NCBI GenBank assembly: GCA_027084065.1
Contig: JALWLR010000047.1
Coordinates: forward strand, 1-26,495
DNA length: 26,495 nucleotides
Source of the DNA: Helicobacteraceae bacterium
GTDB taxonomy: Bacteria; Campylobacterota; Campylobacteria; Campylobacterales; Sulfurimonadaceae
Direction of reading: 5' to 3'
Position 1 is the stretch's first letter; the number at the start of each line of letters is the position of its first letter. A program made the position numbers and the translations under genes. The notes under the pieces were generated by a model. The model had not been told where the DNA came from, searched no databases, and was given only the letters and a program-made list of their open reading frames with translations. Below, piece after piece: positions 23,089 through 26,495 of this stretch.

Positions 23089-23333
23089 TACTTCTCTCCT
23101 AAAATGCTCTTAAGTCTAAAAGCTTTTCTTTTAGAGATAGGTCTGCACTCTACAGCTACTACCTCGTCACCGACTTTTAGCTCATTGTTCTCATCATGAA
23201 CTAGGTATTTTTTAAATCTTTTCACAACTTTGTGATATCTTGGGTGCATAACACGTCTTTCTACCAAAACGGTAGCAGTTTTGTCACCCGCAATTTTGAT
23301 CACGTTACCTTGAATTTCACGCTTATGTGTCAT
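23088..23333 (-). CDS. rpsQ: 30S ribosomal protein S17
   Basis: 81-residue primary 16S rRNA-binding protein with an OB fold. The signatures ATVLVERRVMHPRYHKVVKR and VHDENNELKVGDEVVAVECRPIS (landmark VGDEVVAVECRP) are clear, and length is close to E. coli S17 (84). The ATG is nine bases after rpmC, and the TAA shares a base with the rplN start. Confidence 0.97.
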   Translation of the reverse strand: MTHKREIQGNVIKIAGDKTATVLVERRVMHPRYHKVVKRFKKYLVHDENNELKVGDEVVAVECRPISKRKAFRLKSILGEK

Positions 23334-23342
23334 TGCCAGCCC

Positions 23343-23531
23343 CTACTTACTTGCTGCAGTAATTGCAGTGTTGATTCTTGCAATATCTTTTTTAGCGTTT
23401 CTAAGTTCGCTAGTATTTTGTAATTGCATAGTTTTATGTTTGATTCTGAGTGTAAACAGCTCGGCCTTTTTCTCTTTGAGTAAAGCCTGAAGCTCTTCGA
23501 CGCTCTTGTCTGCTAAATCAGAATATTTCAT
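23343..23531 (-). CDS. rpmC: 50S ribosomal protein L29
   Basis: 62-residue two-helix protein near the peptide exit tunnel. The opening MKYSDLADKSVEELQALLKE and the later FTLRIKHKTMQLQNTSELR match the family. Its ATG lies 14 bases inside rplP, with AGGAG seven bases upstream, so the start is well supported despite the overlap. Length is typical. Confidence 0.95.
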   Translation of the reverse strand: MKYSDLADKSVEELQALLKEKKAELFTLRIKHKTMQLQNTSELRNAKKDIARINTAITAASK

Positions 23532-23943
23532 TGCTCATCTCCTGAGTGACTATTTTTGTTTTAAACGGTAGTTTGTGCATCGCAAGAGTCAAAGCTTCAC
23601 GAGCGAGTTCTTCCGGAACACCACCCATTTCGAAAATGATTCTTCCCGGTTTGATGTTCATAACCCACTGATCTACACCACCTTTACCTTTACCCATTCT
23701 TGTTTCAAGAGGTTTTTTGGTAAGTGGCTTATCAGGGAATACACGAATCCATATTTTCCCGTTTCTTTTGATGTGACGTGTTGCAGAAACACGAGCCGCT
23801 TCTATTTGGCGAGAATTGATACGACCATGCTCAAGTGCTTTGAAACCGATGTTTCCAAAAGCCAACTTGTACCCGCTTCTTGCCTTACCGCGGTTTCTGC
23901 CTTTTTGTACTTTTCTATATTTTGTTCTTTTTGGCATCAACAT
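23518..23943 (-). CDS. rplP: 50S ribosomal protein L16
   Basis: 141-residue protein near the A-site tRNA elbow. I chose the Met at 23943, giving MLMPKRTKYRKVQKGRNRG, because AGGTGA lies six bases upstream and E. coli L16 likewise starts two residues before PKRTK; a start at 23937 is possible. Other landmarks are MGKGKGGVDQWVMNIKPGR, IFEMGGVPEELAREAL and LPFKTKIVTQE. The gene follows rpsC by two bases and overlaps rpmC by 14. Confidence 0.97.
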   Translation of the reverse strand: MLMPKRTKYRKVQKGRNRGKARSGYKLAFGNIGFKALEHGRINSRQIEAARVSATRHIKRNGKIWIRVFPDKPLTKKPLETRMGKGKGGVDQWVMNIKPGRIIFEMGGVPEELAREALTLAMHKLPFKTKIVTQEMSNEIF

Positions 23944-23945
23944 GA

Positions 23946-24662
23946 TTATTCACCTTTTCCGCTTTTTTCGCGTCTTGGAGATCTTCTTTTTCTGTTATCT
24001 CTTTTTTCTTCTTTGGCTTCTTGAGGAATACCTTTAGTAAGTACCTCACCTTTGAAGATCCATACTTTGACACCGATAATACCGTATGTCGTATGCGCTT
24101 CTGCAAAACCGTAATCGATTTTCGCTCTTAGTGTATGAAGAGGAACACGTCCCTCAAGATACCATTCCGTTCTTGCCATCTCAGCACCACCGAGACGTCC
24201 TGCAACTGCAACTTTGATACCTTTAGCACCGCTTCTTTGTGCATTTTGCATAACTTTTTTCATAGCACGTCTAAATGCAACACGGCGCTCAAGTTGAGTT
24301 GCAACGTTTTCTGCGACAAGCTGTGCAGAGATTTGTGCCTTTTTCTCTTCTTTGATATTGATAGAAACAGGTTTATTAACAAGTTTTGTCAATGTGTTTT
24401 TAAGTTTCTCAATATCTGCACCTTTTTTCCCGATGATAACACCAGGACGTGCAGCGACGATAGTCACTCTGAGTCTTTTAACTGTACGCTCGATGATGAT
24501 GTTACTAACACCCGCATAGTAAAGCTCTTTTTTCAAGAATGTTCTGATCTTGTGATCTTCACCAAGATTTGCAGGAGCAGATTTGAAGTTTGGAAACCAT
24601 CTACTCTCCCAGTTTCTGTTGATTCCTAGGCGAAGACCTATAGGATTAACTTTCTGTCCCAT
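23946..24662 (-). CDS. rpsC: 30S ribosomal protein S3
   Basis: 238-residue protein at the mRNA entry channel. The start MGQKVNPIGLRLGINR, the KH type-II loop RPGVIIGKKGADIEKL and the C-terminal domain landmarks KGIKVAVAGRLGGAEMARTE and HTTYGIIGVKVWIFKGE are present. After residue about 215 it ends in a highly charged, Lys/Arg/Glu-rich tail (KEEKRDNRKRRSPRREK), a variable region in the family. It follows rplV by one base and precedes rplP by two. Confidence 0.98.
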   Translation of the reverse strand: MGQKVNPIGLRLGINRNWESRWFPNFKSAPANLGEDHKIRTFLKKELYYAGVSNIIIERTVKRLRVTIVAARPGVIIGKKGADIEKLKNTLTKLVNKPVSINIKEEKKAQISAQLVAENVATQLERRVAFRRAMKKVMQNAQRSGAKGIKVAVAGRLGGAEMARTEWYLEGRVPLHTLRAKIDYGFAEAHTTYGIIGVKVWIFKGEVLTKGIPQEAKEEKRDNRKRRSPRREKSGKGE

Positions 24663-24663
24663 A

Positions 24664-24981
24664 CTATTTACCCTCTACTTCTACTAATATGTGTGCTGTC
24701 GGTTTTCTGATCCCTGATGCCATACCTCTTGCACGAGGTCTGAATCTTTTCAAAACGGGACCGTTGTCGACACGGCATGACGAAATAACGCAGTCTTCAG
24801 CATCCAAGCCGCTGTTTGCTACGGCAGATGCTACGACTTTTGAAATGATCTTCGCCGCTTTGTTTGGAGTGAACTCCAATGCTGCCAATGCCTCTTCGGC
24901 ATTCATACCCTGAATCTCTCTTGCTATAAGACGAGATTTAGTAGGGGATACACGAACGAATCTAAGTATTGCTCTAGCCAT
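24664..24981 (-). CDS. rplV: 50S ribosomal protein L22
   Basis: 105-residue protein lining the exit tunnel. Landmarks are RFVRVSPTKSRLIAREIQGM near the N-terminus, LEFTPNKAAKIISKVVASA in the middle, and the extended loop VLKRFRPRARGMASGIRKPT, which reaches the tunnel constriction and where macrolide-resistance changes occur in other bacteria; no loop deletion or insertion is apparent. One base separates it from each neighbour. Confidence 0.97.
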   Translation of the reverse strand: MARAILRFVRVSPTKSRLIAREIQGMNAEEALAALEFTPNKAAKIISKVVASAVANSGLDAEDCVISSCRVDNGPVLKRFRPRARGMASGIRKPTAHILVEVEGK

Positions 24982-24982
24982 C

Positions 24983-25261
24983 TTAACCTACCTTCTTCTG
25001 AACAGAACCTTTGTGGCCCTTGAAAGTTCTAGTCGGAGCGAACTCTCCGAGTTTATAACCGATGTGGTTTTCTGTAATATATACAGGAACGAACTGACGT
25101 CCGTTGTGTACATTGATTGTCAAACCTACCATCTCAGGAAGAATCATACTTCTTCTAGACCATGTTTTGATAGGCTTTTTATTGCCGCTTTCTTTTGCAG
25201 CAAGAACTTTTTTCATCAAATGATCATCTACAAATGGACCTTTTTTTACACTTCTTGCCAT
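24983..25261 (-). CDS. rpsS: 30S ribosomal protein S19
   Basis: 92-residue head protein of the small subunit. The start MARSVKKGPFVDDHLMKKV and the later TWSRRSMILPEMVGLTINVH and GYKLGEFAPTRTFKGH are typical. Length equals E. coli S19. It lies between rplB (four bases) and rplV (one base) as in all S10 operons. Confidence 0.98.
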   Translation of the reverse strand: MARSVKKGPFVDDHLMKKVLAAKESGNKKPIKTWSRRSMILPEMVGLTINVHNGRQFVPVYITENHIGYKLGEFAPTRTFKGHKGSVQKKVG

Positions 25262-25265
25262 TTAA

Positions 25266-26105
25266 CTACCTCTTCGGATTAGATTTACGGCGAGTAATAA
25301 TGAGCTTATCACTTGCTTTTTTACGTCTTGTCTTCGCACCTTTTGTCGGTTTACCCCATGGAGTAACCGGATGACGACCTGAGTTTGTTTTACCTTCACC
25401 ACCACCATGCGGGTGATCGATTGGGTTCATCGCAGAACCACGAGTTTGCGGTCTGATACCCATATGTCTGCTTCGTCCCGCTTTTGCGATAACGATGTTT
25501 GCATACTCTTCGTTACCAACTTCGCCGACTGTCGCCATACATTCGCCAAGAACGAGTCTCATCTCAGAAGATGGAAGTCTTAGTGAAACGTACTTACCGT
25601 CTCTACCCATGATTTGAGCGGATGTACCTGCTGAACGTACTATTTGACCGCCTTTTCCAGGTTTGAGCTCGATGTTGTGAACAAGAGTACCCACAGGAAT
25701 ATTTTTAAGCTTCATTGCATTTCCGGTTTTAATGTCAAGTCCGCTTTCTGCAGCTTCTACGACATTACCGACTTCCAAGCCTTTTGGCTGAAGAATGTAT
25801 CTTTTTTCACCGTCTGCATATACGACAAGTGCTATACGACAGTTTCTGTATGGATCGTACTCGATTGCTTTGACAGTTCCGGGTACGCCGAATTTGTCTC
25901 TTTTGAAATCGATGATACGATAAAGTTTTTTCGCACCAGCTTCTTTATGTCTAGAAGTGATACGACCTCTGTTGTTTCTACCCGCTTTTGCAGGGATTCT
26001 CTTTAGAAGGCTTCGTACACTCGCTTTACCAGTGATGTCACTGCTGTCGATGTTTGTGTAGAATCTTCTACTTGGAGTTATTGGTCTGTATGTTTTAATC
26101 GCCAT
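25266..26105 (-). CDS. rplB: 50S ribosomal protein L2
   Basis: 279-residue protein essential for subunit association and the peptidyl-transferase region. The start at 26105 gives MAIKTYRPITPSRRFY, the conserved N-terminus; a longer open frame to 26135 would run back into rplW and is rejected. Landmarks are RHKEAGAKKLYRIIDFKR, KGGQIVRSAGTSAQIMGRDG, the active-site-proximal MNPIDHPHGGGEGKT and the basic tail ending RKSNPKR. The start lies one base after the rplW stop. Confidence 0.98.
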   Translation of the reverse strand: MAIKTYRPITPSRRFYTNIDSSDITGKASVRSLLKRIPAKAGRNNRGRITSRHKEAGAKKLYRIIDFKRDKFGVPGTVKAIEYDPYRNCRIALVVYADGEKRYILQPKGLEVGNVVEAAESGLDIKTGNAMKLKNIPVGTLVHNIELKPGKGGQIVRSAGTSAQIMGRDGKYVSLRLPSSEMRLVLGECMATVGEVGNEEYANIVIAKAGRSRHMGIRPQTRGSAMNPIDHPHGGGEGKTNSGRHPVTPWGKPTKGAKTRRKKASDKLIITRRKSNPKR

Positions 26106-26106
26106 G

Positions 26107-26388
26107 TTACACCGCCAAACTTTCGATTTGTGCACCCTCTGGGAGCTTCACGTAAAACTTTTTATAATCCGCTTGCTTACCTTGCACACCACGGAATCTT
26201 TTTGCTTTTCCGTTTTGTCTAAGTGAGTTTACTTTTGTCGGAACTACACCGAAGTACTCACGAAAGACTTCCTTCAACCCTGTTTTAGTCATTCTTGGAG
26301 TTGTCTGAACAACGATAACTCCATCTTCTTGAAGACCAAGAGTCTTTTCTGTATAAACAATAGATTTAATATCTGTTATATCTGCCAT
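26107..26388 (-). CDS. rplW: 50S ribosomal protein L23
   Basis: 93-residue protein at the tunnel exit that docks trigger factor and signal recognition particle. The opening MADITDIKSIVYTEKTLGLQ (family: I-x-x-P-x-x-TEK) and the middle VFREYFGVVPTKVNSLRQNGK match L23. Length is close to E. coli (100). Its ATG shares one base with the rplD stop (TAATG), so it is coupled to L4. Confidence 0.96.
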   Translation of the reverse strand: MADITDIKSIVYTEKTLGLQEDGVIVVQTTPRMTKTGLKEVFREYFGVVPTKVNSLRQNGKAKRFRGVQGKQADYKKFYVKLPEGAQIESLAV

Positions 26389-26495
26389 TATTTAGCCTCG
26401 CTTGTCAGATTTTCCCAAACCGCTTTTTCCATAACGATACTTCTGTATGAAGCAGCAAGGAAAGCATTGAGCTCGCTCTCTTCTATAAGGTAAGT
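26388..26495 (-). CDS. rplD: 50S ribosomal protein L4, C-terminal fragment
   Basis: Only the last 35 codons lie in the window; the gene continues past the right edge. Translation of the minus strand from 26495 gives TYLIEESELNAFLAA, then SYRSIVMEKAVWENL and TSEAK before TAA, which fits the C-terminus of L4 and its invariant position before rplW. The start of the S10 operon (rpsJ, rplC) and any promoter or leader must lie further right, outside the window. In E. coli L4 represses the operon; that cannot be judged here. Confidence 0.88.
   Translation of the reverse strand, partial: TYLIEESELNAFLAASYRSIVMEKAVWENLTSEAK

Noticed and set aside
26106..26135. Ten-residue N-terminal extension of L2
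   Set aside because: It overlaps the rplW 3' end and precedes the conserved MAIKTYRP start of L2.
1..26495. A novel defence, mobile or secondary-metabolite system in the window
   Set aside because: Every gene but the 136-residue membrane protein belongs to a recognised family, and nearly all are core housekeeping genes; no direct repeats, att-like sites, insertion-sequence ends, CRISPR spacing or compositional break are visible by eye.

Overview
The window is a chromosomal, housekeeping segment of a Campylobacterota (Epsilonproteobacteria) genome. It looks most like the free-living Sulfurimonas/Sulfurovum type, but the genus is inference from gene content and order, not from a search. Supporting points are an S10-spc ribosomal cluster that runs secY-map-infA, a four-cysteine (zinc) S14, rpmI-rplT without infC in front, a complete LPS-export protein LptD, and densely packed genes. 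No mobile element, CRISPR array, tRNA, rRNA or prophage is visible. Every stretch longer than 130 bases is coding.

Layout, left to right. (1) 1-6652, plus strand: 3' part of purD, an RDD membrane protein, lptD, a phosphoribosyltransferase of unknown substrate, and pnp. The first three overlap or abut; the phosphoribosyltransferase appears to have its own promoter directly on its start codon. (2) 6662-7504, minus: a YihY/BrkB membrane protein converging on pnp. (3) 7561-8327, plus: a compact rpmI-rplT operon with its own promoter, structured leader, structured spacer and a clear terminator. (4) 8333-11640, minus: kdsD-rluB-yjbQ-rarA, an abutting four-gene operon mixing LPS sugar synthesis, rRNA modification and replication-fork maintenance. 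(5) 11677-16470, plus: a membrane GGDEF cyclase, nnr, thiG, a four-helix membrane protein and rsmE, mostly overlapping. (6) 16478-26495, minus: the S10-spc ribosomal operon from rplD (cut by the right edge) through rplW, rplB, rpsS, rplV, rpsC, rplP, rpmC, rpsQ, rplN, rplX, rplE, rpsN, rpsH, rplF, rplR, rpsE, rplO, secY, map and infA, followed by xth.

Working together: region 6 makes most of the ribosomal core proteins plus the translocon and the N-terminal processing enzyme. rpmI-rplT, rluB, rsmE and infA add ribosome assembly, modification and initiation, and pnp handles RNA turnover. lptD and kdsD both serve the lipopolysaccharide envelope. nnr repairs damaged NAD(P)H and thiG makes the thiazole of thiamine.

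I found no undescribed multi-gene system. The most interesting signals are regulatory. Two genes (3818 and 11640) share the same 12-mer ending in TATAAT exactly six bases before ATG, which predicts leaderless mRNAs. At the kdsD/GGDEF divergence the two promoters overlap so closely that they should exclude each other, and an inverted repeat frames one -10 element. The rpmI-rplT spacer holds repeated CCAC/GTGG elements that can form mutually exclusive hairpins. At two convergent junctions, candidate terminators lie inside the coding end of the opposing gene.
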